Assembly: GCA_943371005.1 (NCBI GenBank)
Contig: CALRTB020000012.1
Span: 29,226-93,225, forward strand
DNA: 64,000 nt
Direction: 5' to 3'
Origin: MRBY01 sp943371005
GTDB taxonomy: Bacteria > Cyanobacteriota > Cyanobacteriia > Cyanobacteriales > MRBY01
Of this stretch, positions 1 through 7,700 are shown one piece after another. Positions within the stretch are counted from its first letter, which is position 1. Each line of letters starts with the position of its first letter. Under the pieces are notes generated by a model. The model was given only the letters and a program-made list of their open reading frames with translations, searched no databases and was not told the origin of the DNA. Position numbers and translations under genes: made by a program.

Positions 1-290
1 AAAATAGCTTGAAGACTGTTAATAATAGTTTCTGTGATTTGGCTCATAAAATGCGAGGCTTTAATTTGGAATAAAAGTTAGCACCATCAAGTGCACGACT
101 CAATGAAAATTTTAGAATTGGCAACAATGCCATCAGTAATTGAAGAAAATAAAAGGTATTTTGCTCAAGTTAACTGAACCGCTTTTATGGTGAAAGCTTT
201 CCGTAGAACTGTCAAGTCAACAGGATTTGGCATACGGAAATGATTCGTCAATTTCATTACTTGGCTTGATTGATGAAAGGCCCTAGGGAA
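1..290. other. AT-rich intergenic stretch, no gene recognised
   Basis: I see no convincing gene here. The longest plus-strand reading from an ATG (position 103) is about 24 codons and matches nothing I know. The stretch lies downstream of the leftward-reading transglutaminase gene and may hold its 3' end or the remnant of a gene that starts outside the window. Confidence 0.4.
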
Positions 291-1175
291 TTATTGCGAT
301 TGAAATTGTGTTTGAGAAAAAAGCTCATCATAAACCAGATGAATATCGCAGACTAAGCTCGTCTGGGGTCTTCCCAAGGGACTCTGGATATCCCCCGAAA
401 CCGGGGCCGCCCAGGGAGGCTCTCCCGTTGCTGCGACGACGATGTGATCATCTGTGACCGCTAAACCTAAGGTCGGATCAAAGCCGCGCCAGCCTCCCCC
501 CGGCATATAAACTTCTCCCCAGGCATGGAGTTCGTGTTGGGTTGTGGTTTTATCGCCCCGTTGGTAACCACTCACAAACCGCGCCGCTAGGCCGACGACT
601 CGACAGGCCTCAACCCACAGCAAGGCAAAGTCGCGACAAGTCCCTGTCCGCTGACTGAGGGTGATCCCAGGAAGTTGGGGCGCTCCCTCAAGGCGATGGA
701 TATAGCGGCAATCTTCATAGATGCGCTGGGTCAGTTGGCTGACAAAGAGACCGGCATTTCCTTCTACTTGGTGCAAGAGATCCTGGGCCAATTCCACAAC
801 GCGGGGATGGGGAGTTGTGAGTTGTCGGTAAGGGTAAAGTCTGAGGGCGAGGGAACTGGGGTAGTCCCAGGGACAGGCGATCGCCCAGGGAGCCATCAGA
901 TAATCAAAAGGATTCTGACAGACGACTTCCACCGCTGCCGTTGTGACAAACTTTAGGGACTGCACAGGTTTCGGATCAAACCAAAAGCGATCAGCCACAT
1001 TGCCATCTGGGTCAAGGAGGCGGGTATGCTGCCGGGGCAAAGGGTCAACATCGATGTGAAACTGCCGGAGTCGCTGATGACCATCGGTGCGTGGACACAA
1101 TTTGACGCAATGACTGCCCAGTTCTACGGGATGACTATAGGTGTAAAGGGTCGAATGGGTAATCTGATAGCGCAC
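291..1175 (-). CDS. transglutaminase-like cysteine peptidase family protein (COG1305)
   Basis: This 294-residue protein has the bacterial transglutaminase-like fold: an N-terminal beta domain (about 1-100) typical of COG1305 proteins, then the papain-like core. The catalytic triad is visible as Cys in GTCRDFALLWVEACR (about 178), His in HELHAWGEVY (about 215) and Asp in GFDPTLG (about 233). The start is GTG, giving MRYQITH, a usual beginning for the family. It is the last gene of a minus-strand set with the alpha-E protein (35 bp gap) and the ATP-grasp protein. By family knowledge these three travel together in many bacteria and are predicted to make or cut an amide-linked peptide. The substrate is unknown. 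No signal peptide is seen, so a cytoplasmic site is likely. Confidence 0.85.
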   Translation of the reverse strand: MRYQITHSTLYTYSHPVELGSHCVKLCPRTDGHQRLRQFHIDVDPLPRQHTRLLDPDGNVADRFWFDPKPVQSLKFVTTAAVEVVCQNPFDYLMAPWAIACPWDYPSSLALRLYPYRQLTTPHPRVVELAQDLLHQVEGNAGLFVSQLTQRIYEDCRYIHRLEGAPQLPGITLSQRTGTCRDFALLWVEACRVVGLAARFVSGYQRGDKTTTQHELHAWGEVYMPGGGWRGFDPTLGLAVTDDHIVVAATGEPPWAAPVSGDIQSPLGRPQTSLVCDIHLVYDELFSQTQFQSQ

Positions 1176-1210
1176 AACACAGGCCTAAAAAAATAAAGGG
1201 TCAACTCAAA

Positions 1211-2161
1211 CTAAACCGCCAGGGGCACGGCGATGAAATCCTCATAAATATCCTGACCAACGCGATTCAATTTACTCTGGAGATCGTCGAGAAATTCATG
1301 GAGGCCCTGGTCAAAAATTTCATCCATCGTAATGTAGTCCAACGCAGAACAAAGGCGACCAAGGGAACGCTCACTAGAGCAACTCCAGCTCCCAACGGGA
1401 GTCCCGGCAATGCAATGGAGAGATTTTTGGGCTTCGAGCAGCGAAAAACAAATAGACCGGGGAAACTGCGCATCCAAGATCAAAAAGGCGGCCACATTCT
1501 CTGGGGTAATTCGATGTTGGCGTTTGCGGTACATTTCGTAGGCACTGGCTGATTTGAGTAGGGCAATCCACTGCAAATTATCCAAAGGACTCCCCACATC
1601 CTGCAAGGAAGGCAAAAGAATAAAGTACTTCACATCGAGAATTCGCGCCGTTTTATCTGCCCGCTCCAGGAGACGCCCCAATTGGCCAAAGTGCCAGCCT
1701 TCATTGTGGGACATGGTCGCTTCCATAATGCCTGCGAACAAATGACTCCCCATGCGAATGGCCGGATAAAACTGATAACGCTCTTCTAGGGTCATGGGCT
1801 GACTTGCGGCCCGTTGTACCGTGTGATAAAGCTCGTTGAGTTGTTCCCACATCTCAGAAGAAATATTGGCCCGGACAGCATGGGCATTTTCCCTGGCCCG
1901 TTTGAGACAGGACACAATTGAACTAGGGTAGTTTTGATCGAAGGTTAAAAATTGCAGGACATTTTCGCTAGTAGCTTCACCGTAGGATTCACGGAATAAA
2001 GCAGAATCGCCTGTGGTGGTAATTAGGGCTTGCCAATAGTTGGTGGTAGTTGTCGTATCCAGCAGGAGGGTTAAATTGACCTCCACAAAGCGGGCGACAT
2101 TTTCGGCCCGTTCAACGTAGCGATTAAGCCAGTAAATAGAATCAGCAACACGACTCAACAT
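1211..2161 (-). CDS. alpha-E domain-containing protein (DUF403/COG2307)
   Basis: The 316-residue product starts MLSRVADSIYWLNRYVERAE, the signature opening of the alpha-E family, and is all helical by appearance. It has no signal peptide and no obvious catalytic motif. The family is almost always encoded next to a circularly permuted ATP-grasp enzyme and a transglutaminase-like protein, as here (71 bp and 35 bp gaps, same strand). Its biochemical role is not established; it is taken to be a partner of the ATP-grasp enzyme. The length is normal for the family, and the ATG start is well supported by the conserved N terminus. Confidence 0.87.
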   Translation of the reverse strand: MLSRVADSIYWLNRYVERAENVARFVEVNLTLLLDTTTTTNYWQALITTTGDSALFRESYGEATSENVLQFLTFDQNYPSSIVSCLKRARENAHAVRANISSEMWEQLNELYHTVQRAASQPMTLEERYQFYPAIRMGSHLFAGIMEATMSHNEGWHFGQLGRLLERADKTARILDVKYFILLPSLQDVGSPLDNLQWIALLKSASAYEMYRKRQHRITPENVAAFLILDAQFPRSICFSLLEAQKSLHCIAGTPVGSWSCSSERSLGRLCSALDYITMDEIFDQGLHEFLDDLQSKLNRVGQDIYEDFIAVPLAV

Positions 2162-2232
2162 GGTGGATCTTTGCTCCTCAAATTTGTTTCGGAATTGGTT
2201 TTAGCAAGGGGGGTTTCTTTTGCGAAGTCTGC

Positions 2233-3684
2233 TTAGGTGGCCTTGGTATTAATCACCCAGGTATCTTTGCTACCGCCACCTTGGGACGAGTTGACGACGA
2301 GGGAGCCTTGTTTGAGGGCAACACGGGTCAGGCCACCGGGATTAACATAGGTGCGATCGCCACCGTTGAGGATGAAAGGCCGCAGATCAACATGGCAGCC
2401 GACAAAGGCACCATCGATCAGGGTCGGTACCCGCGATAAACATAATGTGGGTTGGGCGATATATTTTCTGGGGTTGGCTTGGATATAGGCTTTAAATTGC
2501 TCCCGTTCGCTGGGGCTGGCATGGGGGCCGACTAACATTCCATAGCCCCCGGAGGCGTCTGTGGCCTTCACAACAAGCTCGTCTAAATGGTTCAACACAT
2601 GGGATTGTTGCTGGGGATCTTCACAAAAATAAGTTTCAACGTTGGGCAAAATCTGGTCTTCACCGAGGTAGTAGCGGATCATCTGGGGGACATAGCCGTA
2701 AACCATTTTGTCGTCGGCGATCCCTGTCCCTGGGGCGTTGGCGATCGCCACCCGTCCTTGGCGGTAGACTTCCATCAGACCCGGCACCCCAAGCACTGAA
2801 TCCGAGCGAAAAACGAACGGGTCTAAAAAGTCATCGTCAATGCGTCGATAAATCACATCAATCCGTTGTAGTCCCTTGGTGGTGCGCATCTGTAAATATC
2901 CATCCACCACGACCAAATCTCGCCCTTCGACCAACTCACATCCCATTTGCTGGGCGAGGTAAGAATGTTCAAAATACGCCGAATTGTAAATGCCCGGTGT
3001 CAACACCACGACGCAGGGATCGGCAATGTGATCAGGGGCCAGATTCATCAACAGATTCAGCAACTGCCCCGGATAGTCATCGACGGGTTGGATCTTCAGG
3101 GTATTGAAAAAGCTCGGAAAAAGACTTTTCATCACCCGACGATTTTCCAGAACGTAGGAGACCCCCGACGGACAACGGAGATTATCTTCGAGGACGTACC
3201 ATTGCCCCTGGCGATCGCGTACCAAATCAGTGCCTGTAATGTGACACCATTTGCCCTTGGGTGGCTTCAGTCCCATGCAGGGTTTTAAGAAGCCCGACGC
3301 CGATTCCACCACATGGCGTGGAATCACTTGATCCTTGATAATGCGCTGCTCATTATAAACATCATCAAGGAAATGATTTAACGCTTCAATGCGCTGTTGT
3401 AAGCCTTTTTCGAGCCAGTCCCACTCCGTTTGCGAAATGATGCGGGGAATCACATCAAACGGAAAAATTCGCTCTGTCCCCTGATTATCGCTGTAAACAT
3501 TAAAGGTCACGCCCAACTTAAACAGCATATTTTGCGCGGATTTCTGTTGTTGTTCCAGGGTACTGAGGGGGAACTTGCCAATATGCTGAATCAATGCGGC
3601 TGCGGCTGGTCGTGGTATCCCCTGCTCCGCAAAAAGCTCATCAAAAAAATCTCCGGGGTTGTAACCTTCTAGACTATTTACCAT
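2233..3684 (-). CDS. circularly permuted type 2 ATP-grasp protein (COG2308)
   Basis: This protein belongs to the DUF404/DUF407 family of circularly permuted ATP-grasp ligases. The typical opening EGYNPGDFFDELF, a central VLEDNLRCPSGVSYVLENR segment (nucleotide/metal binding in the family) and a C-terminal half with VVKATDASGGYGMLVGP are all visible. ATP-grasp enzymes join a carboxylate to an amine through an acyl phosphate. The longer reading to 3720 would start with TTG, so I prefer the in-frame ATG at 3684 (483 residues), which places the family motif right at the N terminus. It heads the set with the alpha-E and transglutaminase genes. The product of the pathway is unknown. Confidence 0.87.
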   Translation of the reverse strand: MVNSLEGYNPGDFFDELFAEQGIPRPAAAALIQHIGKFPLSTLEQQQKSAQNMLFKLGVTFNVYSDNQGTERIFPFDVIPRIISQTEWDWLEKGLQQRIEALNHFLDDVYNEQRIIKDQVIPRHVVESASGFLKPCMGLKPPKGKWCHITGTDLVRDRQGQWYVLEDNLRCPSGVSYVLENRRVMKSLFPSFFNTLKIQPVDDYPGQLLNLLMNLAPDHIADPCVVVLTPGIYNSAYFEHSYLAQQMGCELVEGRDLVVVDGYLQMRTTKGLQRIDVIYRRIDDDFLDPFVFRSDSVLGVPGLMEVYRQGRVAIANAPGTGIADDKMVYGYVPQMIRYYLGEDQILPNVETYFCEDPQQQSHVLNHLDELVVKATDASGGYGMLVGPHASPSEREQFKAYIQANPRKYIAQPTLCLSRVPTLIDGAFVGCHVDLRPFILNGGDRTYVNPGGLTRVALKQGSLVVNSSQGGGSKDTWVINTKAT

Positions 3685-4066
3685 GCCATTACACTTGAAC
3701 CTGCTGTAAAGTTGGGCCAAAGATCAAGCCACAGAAAAGGCGATCGCCGAACAGACCACTGCCTTCTGTGCCTAAATCGTCCCAGCTAGCTAGATGTATC
3801 AAGCATTGAGCGACCGAAGCTGTAACAAGTCATACAGCTACCAAAGACTTCACAAAAATCAAGCTTCCCCAAGAGCACTATTTTCGCTACCTCAAAATCC
3901 CATGGGGTCTGCTCCGGAGCCAAAAATTTGACCCCTCAAACCAAAAAAAGCCGAGGCCAAACCTCGACTTTCTAGTGTTTATTTTTTGCGATCGCCCGAC
4001 GATTGACCAGAGACAACACAGACCTTGATTGAGATTCTGGGTTGTTTGACTACGACAGATTTTCGA
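3685..4066. other. intergenic region between the ATP-grasp gene and sbtA
   Basis: This stretch holds the upstream region of the leftward ATP-grasp gene and the 3' region of sbtA. It contains the sbtA terminator at 3943-3972. It also contains a nested palindrome: GGGGTC at 3904-3909 pairs with GACCCC at 3930-3935 and encloses the perfect palindrome GCTCCGGAGC at 3911-3920. No gene is convincing. Confidence 0.5.
3943..3972 (-). terminator. intrinsic terminator downstream of sbtA
   Basis: On the minus strand GTCGAGG, a short TTTGG loop and CCTCGGC are followed by a run of T. This is a rho-independent type hairpin about 95 bp after the sbtA stop codon. Confidence 0.75.
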
Positions 4067-5179
4067 TCAGCCACCCATGGTTGCTTGGGCAAGGCCGATA
4101 AAAAGTGGTATGCCGATGGCGATCGCCACAGGGGTACCGATGGCTGTCGACGCACCGATGTAAGCAGAAGGATTAGCAGACGGAATCCCCGCGCGTAAAG
4201 TAGGCGGCCCAGAGATGTCGGAACTAGAAGCTGCAATAATTGCTAAGAGGGCAACACCACCAGGACTGAATCCCGTAACATAGTGGGCGATCATGCCGAG
4301 ACCGAAGGCAACAAACCCATGCAGTAGAGGCGCAAAAAACGCATAGACAGCGTACCATTGAGCAACTTTGCGGAGCTCCCCAAGCCTAGACCAAGCTTCC
4401 ATCCCCATTACCAGCATCAAAATCGAAAGGAAACCACGGAAGAGGGGCTCATAGAAACTTTCAAACACACTTTCCGGCCGAGTTAATAAACCGAGAGCAA
4501 GACCGAGCAACAGTGCAGACAGGGCAGAACCCTGGAGACTTTCTTTAATAATGGGCCAAATTTCAACCCGATTAGTCGGTTTATCGCGCTTTTGATCCAG
4601 ATATTCCTGCCTCGTGGTGGGATAAACGGACTCACCAGCATATTCACCAGCGGCAACGGGTTGTTTACTGAAATCATCAGCTTCAACATTACGTTTCTTG
4701 CTCTTATAAACACTGGCCACAACAATCGCTGTCACCAGGGCGGGAATATCCATAAAAGGATAAAGTGCCGCTGCCCAAGGTTCGTAGAAAACACCTTGTC
4801 CTTCCATAACTGTGATCCCAGCCGCAAGGGTTGAACCACTTACCGCCCCAAACAAGCCGGCCGTCGCCACCGCATCTACAGTTCTAATGCCCGGTAGCTT
4901 CGCTAAGGTAAAACGCCCAATGAAAACAATCAGGATTCCCGTGAGCACGGCGAATAATGCGGGCAAGAGCATCTCCGTGATGTTGGCATTACGAATTGCA
5001 ATACCGCCACTCAAACCGACTTTGATCAGCAGCATGAAGACGATGAACTTATATACCGCATCGGGAATTGTCAGTCGGCTACCGAAAGCAGCAATGACGA
5101 TACCGCCAATTAAAAAGCCGAGCGTTGGGGACTGCAACTGCGACCCAAATTTCGTCAAAAAATCGGACAAAAAATCCAC
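4067..5179 (-). CDS. sbtA: sodium-dependent bicarbonate transporter SbtA
   Basis: SbtA is the high-affinity Na+/HCO3- symporter of the cyanobacterial CO2-concentrating mechanism in the plasma membrane. The 370 residues are close to the about 374 usual for the family. The sequence shows two hydrophobic halves, each of about five membrane spans, with a hydrophilic cytoplasmic linker in the middle (about 165-215, rich in charged residues). Family stretches such as GLFGAVSGSTLAAGITVMEG and SSSDISGPPTLRAGIPSANP are clear. Translation starts at GTG behind a perfect Shine-Dalgarno. The PII-like regulator gene sbtB is not in the same operon but lies 1.3 kb away, divergent. Low-CO2 induction is expected from the family, but I could not find a convincing CcmR/NdhR site. 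Confidence 0.95.
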   Translation of the reverse strand: MDFLSDFLTKFGSQLQSPTLGFLIGGIVIAAFGSRLTIPDAVYKFIVFMLLIKVGLSGGIAIRNANITEMLLPALFAVLTGILIVFIGRFTLAKLPGIRTVDAVATAGLFGAVSGSTLAAGITVMEGQGVFYEPWAAALYPFMDIPALVTAIVVASVYKSKKRNVEADDFSKQPVAAGEYAGESVYPTTRQEYLDQKRDKPTNRVEIWPIIKESLQGSALSALLLGLALGLLTRPESVFESFYEPLFRGFLSILMLVMGMEAWSRLGELRKVAQWYAVYAFFAPLLHGFVAFGLGMIAHYVTGFSPGGVALLAIIAASSSDISGPPTLRAGIPSANPSAYIGASTAIGTPVAIAIGIPLFIGLAQATMGG

Positions 5180-5183
5180 TAAT

Positions 5184-5191
5184 ACCTCCTT
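5184..5191 (-). promoter_or_regulatory. strong Shine-Dalgarno deciding the GTG start of sbtA
   Basis: The minus strand reads AAGGAGGT four bases before GTG at 5179-5177. This perfect anti-16S match supports the GTG start and suggests efficient translation. Confidence 0.75.
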
Positions 5192-5558
5192 CCGCTTCCT
5201 CCCATGAAGAGCGGTGATTGTGAGCTTTGAACATTGAGGCTGAAGGGCTTCAAACCTACAGCACAGGTACTATGCGAAAACCTGTTATCGGGCTTTATAG
5301 TCTTTGGTCTATTGATACCCGAATTTATATGTGCTTAAGTCTATCTTGAATTGCGCAGATTTTTACGTTTTTCAACTTGGATTTGATACGCAATGTCAAA
5401 TTTAATTCATAAGTTTTTCTTTTCTATTGCCCTCATTGCTCCTAGTTAAAGTAAATGGCGATCGCCTATCATCCGTGCAACCAAGCAATCCCTTACTCTG
5501 CTTATCGCTTAATTAAGCGCCTCAAAGGGACGAATTCATCCCAAGGATGGGCAGAAGA
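5192..5558. promoter_or_regulatory. sbtA upstream region
   Basis: This 370 bp non-coding stretch between sbtA and the small membrane protein gene should carry the sbtA promoter. It has AT-rich segments and one ATTGAT at about 5310, but no clear paired CcmR-type motif. I do not place a -10 or -35 box with confidence. Confidence 0.4.
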
Positions 5559-5801
5559 TCAATCCACTTGCAGAGCAGGAGGCTGTTCCGGTGTCGCGCT
5601 CTCTGCGGGAGGACTATAGCGAGCAACATTCACCCAGATAACAGAAAGCAGTAAACCAAAGCCGCAACCGATCAAAAACATCCAACCGTGGGAAGGTTCT
5701 AAAACGCAAAGTAAGCGGCGATTACTGCCATACACCTGCACCAGCCACCCCTCATCCGTATCTAACTGAGGTTGTGACGGTCTTGCGTCAAATTTTTTCA
5801 T
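5559..5801 (-). CDS. small single-span membrane protein, unknown function
   Basis: I do not recognise this 80-residue protein. It has a hydrophilic N terminus (about 1-40), one clear membrane span (about 41-60, WMFLIGCGFGLLLSVIWVNV) and a short Pro/Glu-rich tail. A GGAG about nine bases before the ATG (minus strand) supports translation. It is upstream of sbtA on the same strand and divergent from sbtB, so it could be read through into sbtA or have its own promoter. A role with SbtA is only suggested by position. A chance ORF is possible, but the ribosome site and the membrane span argue for a gene. Confidence 0.6.
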   Translation of the reverse strand: MKKFDARPSQPQLDTDEGWLVQVYGSNRRLLCVLEPSHGWMFLIGCGFGLLLSVIWVNVARYSPPAESATPEQPPALQVD

Positions 5802-6479
5802 TACTTTTTACTCCATGCTGTTTGTCTGCATTCCCGAACCACATGCCTGTCTAAAACAGAGAATGTAGCCAAAAACCACCGATACAGTATCCATGGCGAC
5901 TTCAAGCTATATTTTTGAATAAGCCCAATCCATAGAAATAAGCCTATGGATTGAGTGAATGCCATGTTTTTTAGTCTATACAATACCGAGTCAACAAGTT
6001 GCCTTTTTTGTCAAAAATCACCTTAAACTTGCTGAATTATTTAATAACCTAAACTTATAGGTTGCATCTAGTTGGCCATGTCATGCCTAACTTTCCTACG
6101 ATCTGTATTGATGAATTTGGTCAAATTACGACGCCAACACCAGTCACAAAAATATCTGTTGTGATCAGGGTGAGTTTTCAGGGCTAGCCCTTGGTTAGAC
6201 GATGAATTAATACTTGACTAGCTTCCATTGCAAACAGCACTGAAACCAACGATTAAAAGCGGATCGTGGCGCTAAAGGGATAAGCGCTTTTTATAAAATA
6301 CTTCTGCTAATCTGAATCAATCCTTTTCAATAGAGGGTGGCCTTTGGCATAGACTTAAAAGTATGGTTTAAGGCAAAACCATAGAGTCTTGTCTTTGATC
6401 GTCGCAACTAAAATCTTAAAGAAGCGACTACTTTTTTTGAACGGCTCACTACTATTTCGCATTAAATGAGGAAACTTAC
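5802..6479. promoter_or_regulatory. long divergent intergenic region upstream of sbtB
   Basis: About 680 bp separate the small membrane protein gene from sbtB. A 34-codon reading frame at 6083-6187 has no good ribosome site and I do not call it. An imperfect hairpin lies at 6351-6389 in the presumed sbtB leader. The size suggests two regulated promoters, but I cannot name binding sites. Confidence 0.45.
6351..6389 (+). promoter_or_regulatory. hairpin in the sbtB leader
   Basis: ATGGTTT at 6363-6369 pairs with AAACCAT at 6376-6382 around a six-base loop. The stem is extended by AGACT (6351-6355) facing AGTCT (6385-6389) with internal bulges. It ends about 90 bases before the sbtB start. A regulatory role is unproven. 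Confidence 0.4.
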
Positions 6480-6794
6480 ATGACTAAGCAAGCTATTAAG
6501 CTCGTCATCGTCACGGAAAAATTGTTACTGAAAAAGATCGCCAAGATTATCGATGCTACTGGAGCAAGCGGTTACACAGTGGTGCCCGCCGGCGGTAAAG
6601 GGAGCCGCAACGTGCGCTCATCAGGACAACCCAGCATCTCTGATACCTCCTCGAATGTAAAAATCGAGGTACTGACCGCTAGTCGAGATATCGCTATCAA
6701 GATTTCAGATGAGGTTGCTGCGCAATTTTTTGATGACTATTCGGGTATTACTTACATCTGTGATGCGGAGGTATTGTACGCGCACAAATTTTAG
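6480..6794 (+). CDS. sbtB: PII-like protein SbtB, form without C-terminal R-loop
   Basis: SbtB is the trimeric PII-like protein that binds adenine nucleotides (cAMP, AMP, ADP, ATP) and controls SbtA. The 104 residues show the family core: KLVIVTEKLLLKKIAKIID at the N terminus, the T-loop region GGKGSRNVRSSGQP (about 39-52), and the final strand YICDAEVLYAHKF. In the well-known Synechocystis protein the chain goes on after this point with a CGPEGC-type redox loop; here a stop codon follows directly, so the R-loop is absent. An in-frame GAGG upstream supports the ATG. The gene is divergent from sbtA, while in many cyanobacteria the two form one operon. Confidence 0.93.
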   Translation: MTKQAIKLVIVTEKLLLKKIAKIIDATGASGYTVVPAGGKGSRNVRSSGQPSISDTSSNVKIEVLTASRDIAIKISDEVAAQFFDDYSGITYICDAEVLYAHKF

Positions 6795-6807
6795 GTTAAA
6801 TTCCCAA

Positions 6808-6826
6808 GTGCTGGGTCGTGCAGCAC
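6808..6826. repeat. hairpin just after sbtB
   Basis: GTGCTG (6808-6813) and CAGCAC (6821-6826) form a six-pair stem with a seven-base loop 14 bases after the sbtB stop. There is no T run, so it may mark the mRNA 3' end rather than act as a classical terminator. Confidence 0.35.
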
Positions 6827-7289
6827 ACACTGTCAGTCATGGCTCATCGTTCCATTCTCAAACATCACCACTTTTGAAAATTCTCCCTAGGAGTTTTTAA
6901 GATCCGTTGGTGATGCTTCAAAGTGAGCTTCCTTGGGGCAGTGAAGGATGGACAAGCACCATCAATCTCCCCCTTAATCAAGTCAATACCAGCAGAAATA
7001 AAGCCAAGCCCTCTACAGTCACGGATAGCAACAGTGATCCACACAACCGTAGAGGGTTTGCAACATCACGGATCAAGATGTGGTGTTTCTTCTCTGATGT
7101 CCTTGATTTCATCGTGTTACAGACATCAAATTTTTTGAGATCATCTTAGGTGGTGAAAGATAATCTAATAGGTAAGTTCGACTACCCTTAAGGGTAAAAT
7201 AGGATCAAAAGTCTTTATTTCACGAGTCGCATCTCTCAAATTTCTGTTTTTTCTAGTGCTGTGCCCCATCCGCGAACCCCTGTTAATCC
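6827..7289. other. intergenic region, possible degraded sequence
   Basis: Several short frames are open on both strands between 6870 and 7150, but none has a good start and ribosome site. The inverted repeat CCCTCTAC/GTAGAGGG (about 7008-7061) is the main structure. It could be a gene remnant or an RNA. I do not call a gene. Confidence 0.35.
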
Positions 7290-7685
7290 GTGATTATTCT
7301 GACCCTACTCCATCCCATCCAAGCAACTCCGATGCAAAATTGGTCTTTTGAGACCGAAACTACGATCAGTATTGGCCGTTCTACGGATAATGACGTGGTT
7401 CTCTACAGTGCAGTGGTTTCTCGCCACCATGTTGAACTGCGACTAGAGGGAGAAGAATGGTCCATTGTTAATCTCGGCACCAACGGCACCTACATCGAGG
7501 ATCAACGGGTTGAACAATGTGTTGCTAAGGATGGTCTCGTGTTCCGCTTGGCAACCTCTGGGCCAAAAATTCTTGTGCGCATCCAAGGGAAACAACTCAG
7601 TGAAGGGGAGGCGGCAAGCAAGGAGCAACGCTTGAGAAAATCGTCTAACCCAGATCCGTCCCGGGAAACTTTCGCGCAATTTTAA
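7290..7685 (+). CDS. FHA domain-containing protein
   Basis: The 131-residue protein is mostly one forkhead-associated domain, which binds phosphothreonine peptides. The hallmark residues are visible: GRSTDNDVVL (about 29-38), SRHHVEL (about 45-51) and NLGTNGTYI (about 61-69). A short charged tail follows (about 105-131). The first codon is GTG, and an internal ATG at codon 15 (MQNWSFE) is an alternative, since the conserved FHA strands begin there. It is convergent with the tlyA-type gene, with 15 bp between them. The partner kinase or target is not in the window. Confidence 0.85.
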   Translation: MIILTLLHPIQATPMQNWSFETETTISIGRSTDNDVVLYSAVVSRHHVELRLEGEEWSIVNLGTNGTYIEDQRVEQCVAKDGLVFRLATSGPKILVRIQGKQLSEGEAASKEQRLRKSSNPDPSRETFAQF

Positions 7686-7700
7686 CGCGTGATTTTAAGT

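Noticed and set aside
5290..5340. ATTGAT element upstream of sbtA as a CcmR/NdhR site
   Set aside because: Only one half-site is present; the paired half at the expected spacing does not match.
6083..6187. 34-codon plus-strand reading frame upstream of sbtB
   Set aside because: It has no ribosome site, no motif and lies in a probable regulatory region.
6907..7149. 80-residue plus-strand frame after sbtB
   Set aside because: It lacks a convincing start signal and domain, and other frames on both strands are equally open.
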